From URNF01 sp045543675 (lineage in GTDB: Bacteria > Bacillota > Clostridia > Oscillospirales > Acutalibacteraceae), in NCBI GenBank assembly GCA_045543675.1, contig JAZPXM010000183.1, forward strand, positions 1 to 13,424: a stretch of DNA of 13,424 nucleotides. Reading direction: 5' to 3'. This document shows positions 5,508-13,400 of this stretch, one piece after another. The notes under the pieces are model-generated. The model was not told the origin of the DNA. It searched no databases and saw only the letters and a program-made list of their open reading frames with translations. Within the stretch, counting starts at the first letter, position 1, and each line of letters opens with the position of its first letter. A program made the translations under genes and the position numbers.

Positions 5508-7700
5508 ATGTTGACCGAAAAACAATTGGAAGCGTATTACGATAGTTTGACCGACGATGAAAAGATTGGTGAGCTGTTACAGTTGAGCATTTCGTTCTTT
5601 GGTGTAGACTGTATGGTGACCGGCGAAAACAGCACTTTCCCGAAAGAAGTGATTGAACACGCGGGTACGCTTATCAGCAATGCGAAAACCGGTTCTGTAA
5701 AGAACCGCGCCATTCAGGAAGAACATTTAAAGCACAGTAAAGTGCCGCTCCTGTTTATGGGTGATATTATCAGCGGTTTTGCGGTAGCATTGCCGTTCCC
5801 GTTAGCACAAGCGGGTACGTTTGACCCCGATTATGTCAAAAAATTGGCGCGCGAAACCGCAAAGGCCGCTACCGCAACCGGTATGAACGTTACGTTCTCT
5901 CCTATGGTGGATATCGGTCGGGATGCCCGTTGGGGCAGAAATCTCGAAGGCTACGGCGAAGATACGTTACTTACCTGCCGTATGGCTAAAGCGGTTGTCG
6001 AAGGATATCAGGGCGAAAATCCTGATGACCCCGACAGCCTTTCCGCATGTGTAAAACACTTTGCGGTATACGGCTACGGCGAAGCGGGCAGAGATTATAA
6101 CAACGTCGAACTATCCGAACGCGCCCTAAAAGAAACCTATCTGCCGCCTTACAAAGCGGCTGTGGATGCGGGTTGTCATATGGTGATGTCCTCTTTTAAT
6201 ACTATCGGCGGTGTGCCCGTGACCATCGACCCGAAATATATGCGCGACCTGCTCCGTGATGAATGGGGCTTTGACGGCGTGACCATCACCGACTGGTGCG
6301 CTTTGTGTCAGTGCAGAAATCACCGCGCCGCTGAAAATGATGAAGATCTGGCGTTAATGGGCTTAGAGTCTACCGTAGATATCTGTATGATGGACCCGCT
6401 GTATACGCGTCACGCGCTTGCACTTGTGAAAAGCGGTCGTCTGTCTCCCGATATTTTTAAAGAAACGGTGATGCGCTGTCTGCGCCTGAAGAATAAAAAG
6501 GGTATTTTGGAAGATCCCTATCGCTATCTTAAAGGTGACCGTACCATTGATATGGACGCACATTATAAAATGGCGACCGAAGCGGTGGAGAAAACCTGTG
6601 TTTTATTGGAAAACGCAGAGAATATCCTGCCGTTGAAACCTAAGCAGACGGTGGCGCTTATCGGTCCGTACGCCGTGAAAAAGCGCGCGAGCGCGATGTG
6701 GAACCGTACCACACTTATGGAAGATGAAGACAGAAAATTCCCTGTTGACGCGTTCCGTAACGTGTATGACGGCACGGTGCTGTGCGAACAGGGTTGCGGT
6801 GCTTTGCCCGCCGACCATTTTATGATGCAAAACACCGATGAAGTGTTTATAAGCCCCGAAGATCCCGTTGCCGCCGAAAAAGCGGCTATCGAAGCCGCGA
6901 AAAAAGCGGATACCGTCGTAATGATGGTGGGCGAGCATTTGTTGCAGTCGGGTGAATCGGCATCCCGTGCAGACATCGTCGTACCCGATATTCAGATGGA
7001 TTTGTTCCGCAAAATTTATGCGGTCAATCAAAACATCGTTGCCGTTGTATTTGCAGGCAGACCGCTGGATCTGCGCGAAGTGAAGAAATTGTCTAAGGCG
7101 ATATTGTTCGCGTGGATGCCGGGTGATGCGACCAGCGACGGGTTGGCCAATTTGCTGTGCGGCAAAGCGGTACCGAGTGCAAAACTCGCTATGAGTATGC
7201 CGTACCACGTGGCACAGTGCCCGTTGCATTATGATTTGTACCCGACGGGTCACCCGTCTAAGGGTATGGACCACCGTTTCTCATCCCGTTATGTTGACGT
7301 ACCCAATAAACCGCTGTATCCTTTCGGTTACGGTTTGTCGTATACCACGTTTACATATTCGGATATCACGGCGTCTGCGGAAACGATGACAGCCGAAAAT
7401 CCGCTCACTTTGTCGGTGACCGTTACCAATGACGGCGATTTTGACGGCGAAGAGATCGTTCAGCTCTATTTATGGGATATGGAAGCGAACCGCGTTTCCC
7501 GTCCGCTCAGAGAACTGAAAGATTTTAAACGCGTTGCGCTCAAAAAAGGTGAAAGCAAGACGGTGACGTTTGAAATTACCGAAGAAATGTTGCGTTATCT
7601 CAATTATGACGGCGAAGTGAAAGCGGAAGCGGGCAGATTTACAGCATTTGTCGGTGAAAGCGCGGCTACCGACCGTAAGGTCATATTCCGTTTTCAATAA
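5508..7700 (+). CDS. Family 3 glycoside hydrolase, probable intracellular beta-glucosidase (730 aa)
   Basis: Retaining glycosidase expected to release terminal beta-linked glucose (or xylose) from short oligosaccharides. The N-terminal TIM barrel (about 15-300) shows RWGRNLEGYGED (141-152), KHFAVYGYGEAGRDYN (183-198, very BglX-like) and the nucleophile D262 in TITDW. The second domain (about 355-600) holds SGESASR, where E483 is the likely acid/base. The loop PFGYGLSYTTF begins at P605, and a fibronectin-III-like domain occupies about 640-728. No signal peptide is visible: the start MLTEKQLEAYYD is polar. This suggests a cytoplasmic enzyme acting on imported di- or oligosaccharides. It lacks the KHFPGHG/DSH pattern of NagZ, so it is not an N-acetylglucosaminidase of that type. 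Oddities are a Cys-rich stretch after the nucleophile (C264, C267, C269) and a Ser in place of the usual His in the D..HG motif (DIISG, 86-90). An AGGAGA site overlapping the rapZ stop supports the start. Confidence 0.93.
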   Translation: MLTEKQLEAYYDSLTDDEKIGELLQLSISFFGVDCMVTGENSTFPKEVIEHAGTLISNAKTGSVKNRAIQEEHLKHSKVPLLFMGDIISGFAVALPFPLAQAGTFDPDYVKKLARETAKAATATGMNVTFSPMVDIGRDARWGRNLEGYGEDTLLTCRMAKAVVEGYQGENPDDPDSLSACVKHFAVYGYGEAGRDYNNVELSERALKETYLPPYKAAVDAGCHMVMSSFNTIGGVPVTIDPKYMRDLLRDEWGFDGVTITDWCALCQCRNHRAAENDEDLALMGLESTVDICMMDPLYTRHALALVKSGRLSPDIFKETVMRCLRLKNKKGILEDPYRYLKGDRTIDMDAHYKMATEAVEKTCVLLENAENILPLKPKQTVALIGPYAVKKRASAMWNRTTLMEDEDRKFPVDAFRNVYDGTVLCEQGCGALPADHFMMQNTDEVFISPEDPVAAEKAAIEAAKKADTVVMMVGEHLLQSGESASRADIVVPDIQMDLFRKIYAVNQNIVAVVFAGRPLDLREVKKLSKAILFAWMPGDATSDGLANLLCGKAVPSAKLAMSMPYHVAQCPLHYDLYPTGHPSKGMDHRFSSRYVDVPNKPLYPFGYGLSYTTFTYSDITASAETMTAENPLTLSVTVTNDGDFDGEEIVQLYLWDMEANRVSRPLRELKDFKRVALKKGESKTVTFEITEEMLRYLNYDGEVKAEAGRFTAFVGESAATDRKVIFRFQ

Positions 7701-7716
7701 ATATTTTGTGTAAGTG

Positions 7717-7724
7717 AAAGGGGG
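7717..7724 (+). promoter_or_regulatory. Shine-Dalgarno that fixes a TTG start for whiA
   Basis: AAAGGGGG ends 7 bases before the TTG at 7732. The longer GTG start at 7714 would place this site inside the gene. The family's usual N-terminus, MSFS.(D/E)VK.EL, matches the TTG start. Confidence 0.75.
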
Positions 7725-7731
7725 CGGTCTT

Positions 7732-8637
7732 TTGTCCTTTTCAGCAGATGTAAAAAACGAATTGGCGGAAGTCCGCCCGCAAAAAGGGTGCTGTCTTGCC
7801 GCACAATGCTACGGTATGCTGGAGTTTGCCCACGCCTATTGCGGTGGGGAAGTTTCTTTACAAACCGAACACGGCGGTGTGGCGGCGGTGTACAGCGCGC
7901 TGTTAAAAGAATGCTGTTCCATTCCTGCACCCACCGTGCAGGTCAAAAAACGCCGTGGTGATTTCTTTTGCGTAACGGTAGAGGAAGCGTGGGCGCGTAC
8001 GCGTACGCTGGAACGGTACGGACACACGGCAAAGGATGCGTCGGTGCGTATGAACCGTGCCAATATTGATTGCGACGGCTGTGCCGCCGCGCTGTTGCGC
8101 GGTGCGTTTTTGGTGTGCGGTGCGGTGAGCAACCCCGAAACGGCGTATCATTTGGAATTCTCCGTGCCATACTATAATCTCAGCAAAGATTTGTTGGCAT
8201 TACTGCGGGAAATGGATTTTTCCGCAAAATATGTGTGTCGTAAGGGCACCCATGTAATTTATCTCAAGGAAAGTGAACAGATAGCGGATTGCTTGACCTT
8301 GATGGGTGCGCAAAGCGCCGCGCTGGAAGTGATGGGTGCCAAGGTCATTAAAAGTATTCGCAATGACGTTAACCGCGCCAATAACTGCGAGACCGCCAAT
8401 ATTGATAAAACGGTAGCGGCGGCTTCCGCACATATTCGCGCTATTGTCCGCTTGGAAGAAGCGGGCGCGTTGGGGAGTCTCCCCGAAAATTTGCAAAATA
8501 TCGCCAAGTTACGGTTCGATAATCCCGAAATGAGTTTGCGGGAACTGGCAGAACTGTGTGACCCGCCGCTGACCCGCAGCGGTCTTAACCACCGTTTGCA
8601 GAGAATTCTGGAAGCGGCAGAAAAATTAGAAGGGTAG
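7732..8637 (+). CDS. whiA: DNA-binding protein WhiA (301 aa)
   Basis: WhiA has a degenerate LAGLIDADG homing-endonuclease fold fused to a C-terminal helix-turn-helix. In Streptomyces it is a sporulation regulator. In Bacillus (YvcL) it affects cell division and chromosome segregation without acting as a classic activator. Here the N-terminus reads MSFSADVKNELA. The endonuclease-like core includes LLRGAFLVCGAVSNPE. The family signature RNDVNRANNCETANIDK is in the central-to-late part (about 213-229). The helix-turn-helix ends with LCDPPLTRSGLNHRLQRIL. Length is close to normal (about 310-325 aa). The N-terminal third has several extra Cys residues (CC pairs). It starts 31 bases after the glycoside hydrolase and ends 10 bases before dnaE. 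Confidence 0.95.
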   Translation: MSFSADVKNELAEVRPQKGCCLAAQCYGMLEFAHAYCGGEVSLQTEHGGVAAVYSALLKECCSIPAPTVQVKKRRGDFFCVTVEEAWARTRTLERYGHTAKDASVRMNRANIDCDGCAAALLRGAFLVCGAVSNPETAYHLEFSVPYYNLSKDLLALLREMDFSAKYVCRKGTHVIYLKESEQIADCLTLMGAQSAALEVMGAKVIKSIRNDVNRANNCETANIDKTVAAASAHIRAIVRLEEAGALGSLPENLQNIAKLRFDNPEMSLRELAELCDPPLTRSGLNHRLQRILEAAEKLEG

Positions 8638-8647
8638 AGGAAAAAGT

Positions 8648-11600
8648 ATGGCGTTCGCCCATTTGCACGTGCATAGTGAATACAGTCTCCTTGACGGCGC
8701 TTGTCGCATCAAGGGGATTGTTTCGCGTGCCGCCGCTTTGGGGCAGAACGCCGTTGCTATTACTGACCACGGTGTGATGTACGGCGTGGTCGATTTTTAT
8801 AATGCCGCGAAGAAAGCGGGCGTACACCCTATTATCGGTTGCGAAGTATACGTAGCGGCGCGTACCCGCTTTGATAAGGTGCACGGTACCGACAGCGAAA
8901 ACAGTCACCTGATATTGCTGTGCGAAAATGAAACGGGATACTATAATCTGTTGAAATTGGTATCCCAAGCGTTTACCGAAGGGTTTTACAGCCGTCCTCG
9001 TGTGGACCATGCCTTGTTGGAGCAATACCACGATGGGTTGATCGCATTGTCTGCGTGCTTGGCAGGTGAAATTCCGCGCGCGCTGATGGCGGGAAACTAT
9101 GACAATGCTAAGCGGATCGCCGCTTATTATGCGGGCGTGTTCGGCAAAGACAATTATTTCTTGGAGCTGCAGGACCACGGTATTGCAGAGCAAAAAACGG
9201 TAAATACAGGTTTAAAACGTTTGTCCCGCGAATTGGGATTGGGGCTTGTGGCTACCAATGACGTGCATTATCTTACGAAAGAGGATGCACAGATGCAACG
9301 CATCTTAATGTGTATCCAGACGGGCACTACAGTTTTAGACCCGTCACCGCTCGCTTTTGAGACGGATGAATTTTATTTAAAAAGTGAAGAAGAAATGCGG
9401 GCACTGTTCGCAGATACGCCCGAAGCGATAGATAATACCGCACGCATAGCCCGGCGGTGTCAATTTGATTTTACTTTCGGCGAACTGAAACTGCCTGCCT
9501 TTGATGCACCGAATGGAGACAGTAATGCTTATTTACAGCAATTGTGCTATGCGGGGCTTGCCCGTCGCTATGGTGTGACACCCCCTGCCGGCGCGGAAGA
9601 ACGGTTGCAGTACGAACTGTCGGTTATTCGCAAAATGGGATATGCCGACTACTTTTTGATCGTTGCCGACTATGTAAATTATGCAAAAACGCACGATATT
9701 CCCGTGGGTCCCGGGCGTGGTTCGGGCGCGGGTAGTTTGTGTGCGTACTGTGTCGGCATTACCGAGATAGATCCGTTAAAATATAATCTGCTGTTTGAAC
9801 GGTTTTTAAATCCCGAACGTGTCAGCATGCCCGACTTTGACGTGGATTTCTGTACGGAAAAGCGCGGACAGGTTATAGACTATGTGATATCCAAATACGG
9901 TGCGGACAGAGTGGCGCAAATTATCACGTTCGGTACCTTGGCGGCGAAAGCGGCTGTCAGAGATGTTGCACGCGCTATGGCGGTGCCGTACAGCGTTGCC
10001 GACCGCATTGCAAAACTTATTCCGCGCGGACTGAATGTCACGCTGGAGAGTGCGTTGCAGACGAGTGAAAAATTCCGCGCCGCCGTGCAAGATGACGAAC
10101 AGGTGGCGCGCGTTGTAGAAATGGCGCGCCGTGTAGAAGGAATGCCGCGCAATGCGTCTACCCACGCGGCGGGTGTTGTGATAGCGCCCCGTCCCGTCAG
10201 CGAGTACGTACCGTTGTGTGTTAACAAAGATGCGGTAGCGACCCAATTCCCGATGCACAATTTGGAAGAACTCGGCGTTTTGAAAATGGACTTTTTGGGA
10301 TTGCGCAACTTAACCGTGATTGCCGCCGCCGAGAAAATGATCAAGCAAAAAGTCCCTGCGTTTCGTGTGGACAGTATACCGTTGGACGAGCCGCGTGTGT
10401 ATGCGATGCTGACAGCAGGGAACAGCGACGGCGTGTTCCAAATGGAATCGGCAGGGTTAAAACGGGTGCTGATGAACTTGAAACCGACCCGCTTTGAAGA
10501 TCTGATTGCGGTGATTTCGCTATATCGACCCGGTCCGATGGATTCCATTCCGAAATATATCTATAACCGACACCATACCGATGCGGTGCGGTATGCACAC
10601 CCGCTATTAAAACCGATTTTGGAAGTGACTTTCGGGTGTGTGGTATACCAAGAGCAGGTTATGGAGATTTTCCGCTCGTTAGCGGGGTACTCTTTCGGGC
10701 GTGCAGACGTGGTACGCCGTGCAATGGCAAAGAAAAAGCACGACGTGATGGAGAAAGAACGGGAGATCTTTATAAACGGTCTTACCGAGGCAGACGGCAC
10801 CGTGGCGGTAGAGGGTTGTGTTCGCCGCGGGGTACCTGCTAAAGTGGCAAATGATATTTTCGATGAGATGTCTGCGTTTGCTTCATATGCATTTAATAAA
10901 AGTCATGCCGCTGCATATGCTTTGGTTGCGTACCAAACGGCATACTTGAAAGCGTTGTATCCGCAGGAATATATGGCGGCGCTGATGAGTAGCGTGCTGG
11001 GTAGTGATAAGGTTGTGAGCTACATCCGCGAAAGCGAACGGATGGGTATTACCGTGTTACCGCCGCATATCAACCACAGCGTTGCAGAATTTGCGCCCGA
11101 AGGTAATAACATTCGTTTCGGATTGTTGGCGATGAAAAATATCGGTCGCGGTTTTGTGCAAGAATTGATCCGCTTACGTGAGAGAGACGGCAAATTCCAG
11201 TCGTTTTACGATTTTTGCGAGAGAATGGTAGCGGTACGGGAGTTTAACCGCCCCGCGTTGGACAGTTTGATCCGATGCGGCGCTTTAGATGGCTTGGATG
11301 CGAACCGCAGACAGATGTTGCAGGTGGCACCTGCACTGGTTGCGCAATTGGAAGAAAAGGAGCACCGTCAGGTAGACGGACAGGTTGGATTCTTCGAGAG
11401 CGGGGAAGACGCATCCCCCGTAACATTGCCGAAATTGGATGAACTGCCGCTTTCCGAACTCCTTAAAATAGAGTATGAAGTGGCAGGTATGTATCTGTCG
11501 GGACACCCGATGACGCCGTATGCCGCGTGGTATAAAACCAAGCAGATCATCCGCACCGACCGTCTGTTTGCGCGGGCGGAAGAAGATGCGGATACGTTAG

Positions 11601-12118
11601 ACGGCACCACCGTAACGGTGGCGGGCCTTGTGAGCAGTATCCGTGAGCAAAACACCAAAACGGGTGCCAAAATGGCATATTGCCGCGTGGAGGACTTGTA
11701 TGGCGCGGTTGAAGCGGTGGTGTTTCCGAAAACATTGGCACAGTACGGTGAAATGTTGCAAATAGGCAGTATTATTCAGTTGCGTGGGCGCGTGGATGTA
11801 GGTGAAGACGGTCCTTTAAAACTGCTGTGTGAGCAGGTGGCATTGTTACCTGTCGACCCGCCTGCGGAAACAGCACCACAACCCGCCAAAAAGATAGCGG
11901 CCGGATTGTATCTGCGTCTTAGCGGAGAAGATACATCGCAATATAGACAGGTGTTGCGCTTGCTACGTGTGTTTGAAGGCAAGGACGACGTGTTTATCCA
12001 TTTTACCGATACATCTAAAACGGTAAAAATGGGCGAAAAGTACCGCGTGATGCGTAATCCCGTTTTGTTGCAGGAATTGATGCGTTTACTGGGAGAAGAA
12101 AACGTGAAATCTGTGTAA
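8648..12118 (+). CDS. dnaE: DNA polymerase III alpha subunit, DnaE type (1156 aa)
   Basis: Replicative C-family polymerase. In Firmicutes DnaE usually extends primers and works on the lagging strand beside PolC. The N-terminal PHP domain (1-210) carries what looks like a full metal-binding set: H7, H9, D16, H41, E66, H87, C137, D205 and H207. The palm domain has GPGRGSGAGS and the catalytic acids D398 and D400 in PDFDVDF, with the third, D548, in KMDFLGLR. Fingers follow, with FNKSHAAAYALVAYQTAYLK. A tandem helix-hairpin-helix region comes next (about 800-900). An OB-fold (about 975-1060) contains VTVAGLVSSIR and LRGRVDV, and a short tail ends the protein. There is no DnaQ-like exonuclease insertion, so this is not PolC. 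Length is normal. The ATG follows GAGGAAAAAGT. It is the last gene of the operon; no clear terminator separates it from the pfkA promoter. Confidence 0.97.
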   Translation: MAFAHLHVHSEYSLLDGACRIKGIVSRAAALGQNAVAITDHGVMYGVVDFYNAAKKAGVHPIIGCEVYVAARTRFDKVHGTDSENSHLILLCENETGYYNLLKLVSQAFTEGFYSRPRVDHALLEQYHDGLIALSACLAGEIPRALMAGNYDNAKRIAAYYAGVFGKDNYFLELQDHGIAEQKTVNTGLKRLSRELGLGLVATNDVHYLTKEDAQMQRILMCIQTGTTVLDPSPLAFETDEFYLKSEEEMRALFADTPEAIDNTARIARRCQFDFTFGELKLPAFDAPNGDSNAYLQQLCYAGLARRYGVTPPAGAEERLQYELSVIRKMGYADYFLIVADYVNYAKTHDIPVGPGRGSGAGSLCAYCVGITEIDPLKYNLLFERFLNPERVSMPDFDVDFCTEKRGQVIDYVISKYGADRVAQIITFGTLAAKAAVRDVARAMAVPYSVADRIAKLIPRGLNVTLESALQTSEKFRAAVQDDEQVARVVEMARRVEGMPRNASTHAAGVVIAPRPVSEYVPLCVNKDAVATQFPMHNLEELGVLKMDFLGLRNLTVIAAAEKMIKQKVPAFRVDSIPLDEPRVYAMLTAGNSDGVFQMESAGLKRVLMNLKPTRFEDLIAVISLYRPGPMDSIPKYIYNRHHTDAVRYAHPLLKPILEVTFGCVVYQEQVMEIFRSLAGYSFGRADVVRRAMAKKKHDVMEKEREIFINGLTEADGTVAVEGCVRRGVPAKVANDIFDEMSAFASYAFNKSHAAAYALVAYQTAYLKALYPQEYMAALMSSVLGSDKVVSYIRESERMGITVLPPHINHSVAEFAPEGNNIRFGLLAMKNIGRGFVQELIRLRERDGKFQSFYDFCERMVAVREFNRPALDSLIRCGALDGLDANRRQMLQVAPALVAQLEEKEHRQVDGQVGFFESGEDASPVTLPKLDELPLSELLKIEYEVAGMYLSGHPMTPYAAWYKTKQIIRTDRLFARAEEDADTLDGTTVTVAGLVSSIREQNTKTGAKMAYCRVEDLYGAVEAVVFPKTLAQYGEMLQIGSIIQLRGRVDVGEDGPLKLLCEQVALLPVDPPAETAPQPAKKIAAGLYLRLSGEDTSQYRQVLRLLRVFEGKDDVFIHFTDTSKTVKMGEKYRVMRNPVLLQELMRLLGEENVKSV

Positions 12119-12154
12119 TAATATAAAAAAATGTTGCAAAGGCAGAAAAAGGTC

Positions 12155-12183
12155 TTGCTATTTGTAGAATCTTTCAGTATAAT
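12155..12183 (+). promoter_or_regulatory. Strong sigma-A promoter for pfkA
   Basis: TTGCTA (12155-12160) and a perfect TATAAT (12178-12183) are separated by exactly 17 bases. Transcription would start at about 12190, leaving a leader of about 50 bases. This makes pfkA independent of the upstream operon, although read-through from dnaE remains possible. No catabolite-response (cre-like) palindrome was evident in the 120-base gap. Confidence 0.75.
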
Positions 12184-12223
12184 GTAAATTCCAATAATAG
12201 TAAAAGAAAAGGCTTTTGTATAT

Positions 12224-12229
12224 AGGAGG
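12224..12229 (+). promoter_or_regulatory. Shine-Dalgarno that fixes the pfkA start
   Basis: A perfect AGGAGG lies 9 bases before the ATG at 12239. The in-frame ATG at 12230 directly abuts this site and cannot use it. The later start also gives the family N-terminus MKKIAVLTSGGDAPGMN. Confidence 0.85.
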
Positions 12230-12238
12230 ATGTTCAAA

Positions 12239-13204
12239 ATGAAAAAAATAGCTGTTTTGACCAGCGGTGGCGATGCGCCGGGCATGAACGCCGCGGTGCG
12301 TGCGGTAGTGCGTACAGCCTTGTATCAAGGGTTGGAAGTAGTAGGCGTTGTACGTGGTTATGCAGGCCTTTTGAATGCGGACTTTATTCCGATGACTTTG
12401 CGCTCTGTTTCGGATGTTTTGCACCGTGGCGGTACTTTTTTGTACAGCGCCCGTTGCCCTGAATTTAAAGAAGAAGCAAACGTTATCCGTGCGGTGGAAA
12501 TCTGTCGTGAACACGGCATTGAAGGTTTGGTTGTTATCGGCGGAGACGGTTCTTTCCGCGGCGCACAGGATCTGTCCCGTCACGGTTTGCCGTGTGTAGG
12601 CATTCCCGGTACGATCGATAACGATATCGCTTGCTGTGAACAGACTATCGGTTATGATACGGCACTTAACACGTGTATGGAATTGATTGATAAACTGCGC
12701 GATACGTCTCAGTCTCACGACCGTTGTTCGGTGGTAGAGGTGATGGGTCGTCATGCGGGGTATATTGCTTTGAATGTCGGTATTGCCTGCGGCGCAACCA
12801 GCATTTTGATTCCCGAAATTGAATATGATTTTGAACGCGACGTTTTAGAACGCATCCGCAAAACTGCCGCAACCGGCAAAAAACACTTTATCGTTGTGGT
12901 GGCTGAAGGCGTTTCTGAAAAGGTAACCAAGATCGCACAGCAGATTGAAGAAAGCACCGGCATTGAATCCCGTGCAACTATTTTGGGGCACGTGCAGAGA
13001 GGCGGTTCTCCTTCTTTGGCGGACCGTGTGCTTGCCAGCCGTATGGGTTATGAAGCGGTGAAACTGTTGATGGCAGGTAAGAGCAACCGCGTTGTAGCTA
13101 TTCAGAGTGATACATTGGTTGATTTTGACATTGAAGACGCTCTGCGTATGAAGAAAACGCTTGACCGCTCTTTATACGAAATGGCACATGAAATCTCCAT
13201 TTGA
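12239..13204 (+). CDS. pfkA: ATP-dependent 6-phosphofructokinase (321 aa)
   Basis: Cytoplasmic homotetrameric enzyme that phosphorylates fructose-6-phosphate to fructose-1,6-bisphosphate, the committed step of glycolysis; in bacteria it is activated by ADP and inhibited by phosphoenolpyruvate. Motifs are TSGGDAPGMNA (8-18), R72 in ARCPE, GGDGSFRGA (101-109) and the catalytic PGTIDND (123-129, with D127). Substrate-site residues R162, R245, H251 and R254 follow (ILGHVQRGGSP). Gly at both 104 and 124 marks ATP rather than pyrophosphate as donor; pyrophosphate enzymes usually have Asp and Lys there. At 321 aa it is close to the E. coli and Bacillus enzymes. It has its own promoter and terminator, so it is probably monocistronic. 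A pfkA downstream of dnaE is a common Firmicute arrangement, where pyruvate kinase often follows; it does not here. Confidence 0.97.
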   Translation: MKKIAVLTSGGDAPGMNAAVRAVVRTALYQGLEVVGVVRGYAGLLNADFIPMTLRSVSDVLHRGGTFLYSARCPEFKEEANVIRAVEICREHGIEGLVVIGGDGSFRGAQDLSRHGLPCVGIPGTIDNDIACCEQTIGYDTALNTCMELIDKLRDTSQSHDRCSVVEVMGRHAGYIALNVGIACGATSILIPEIEYDFERDVLERIRKTAATGKKHFIVVVAEGVSEKVTKIAQQIEESTGIESRATILGHVQRGGSPSLADRVLASRMGYEAVKLLMAGKSNRVVAIQSDTLVDFDIEDALRMKKTLDRSLYEMAHEISI

Positions 13205-13211
13205 TGTAATG

Positions 13212-13248
13212 ACAGCAACCTTGGCAGACCCTTGGTTGCTGTTTTTTT
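13212..13248 (+). terminator. Intrinsic terminator after pfkA
   Basis: A perfect 9-base-pair stem, ACAGCAACC (13212-13220) with GGTTGCTGT (13234-13242), has a 13-base loop and runs into seven T residues (13242-13248). It begins 7 bases after the pfkA stop. Confidence 0.9.
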
Positions 13249-13265
13249 GAAAGGACGGTGACACG

Positions 13266-13400
13266 ATGGATACAGTGAAAAATATGTTGTTTACGCTGTT
13301 GCGTAGCGGCTTAAAAGGGGAAACGGTGACCGTCGGAGAACCGTTTCCGTTTGAAGAGATCGTAGGAGAAGCGGCGCGGCACGGCGTGGAAAACATTTAA
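13266..13400 (+). pseudogene. Short 44-codon reading frame resembling the start of a nucleotidyltransferase-family gene
   Basis: An ATG with a usable upstream site (AAAGGACGGTGA) opens a frame of 44 codons ending in TAA at 13398-13400, with a second in-frame stop (TAG) four codons later. The peptide contains LFTLLRSGLKGE and then FEEIVGEAARHGVENI. This looks like the N-terminus of the large uncharacterised nucleotidyltransferase family of Clostridia, which begin with a LL..L..GE helix and then a W/F-E.(I/L)...A..HGV element and normally run to 300-400 aa. Stopping right after that element suggests a truncated or frameshifted gene. Neither of the other two frames to the window end (only 24 bases) gives a recognisable continuation. 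It could instead be a genuine small protein. The family match is from memory and weak. Confidence 0.35.

Noticed and set aside
5508..7700. Whether the family 3 hydrolase could be NagZ, which would fit the cell-wall neighbours
   Set aside because: NagZ needs KHFPGHG and a DSH dyad in a single-domain protein. Here the motif is KHFAVYG in a three-domain BglX-like enzyme.
12119..12154. Possible terminator between dnaE and pfkA
   Set aside because: Only a few imperfect pairs can form (GCAAAG with CTTGC) and no T run follows; the region is better explained as spacer upstream of the pfkA promoter.
12230..12238. Three-codon upstream extension of pfkA
   Set aside because: That ATG directly abuts the AGGAGG site, so it cannot be the start used by it.
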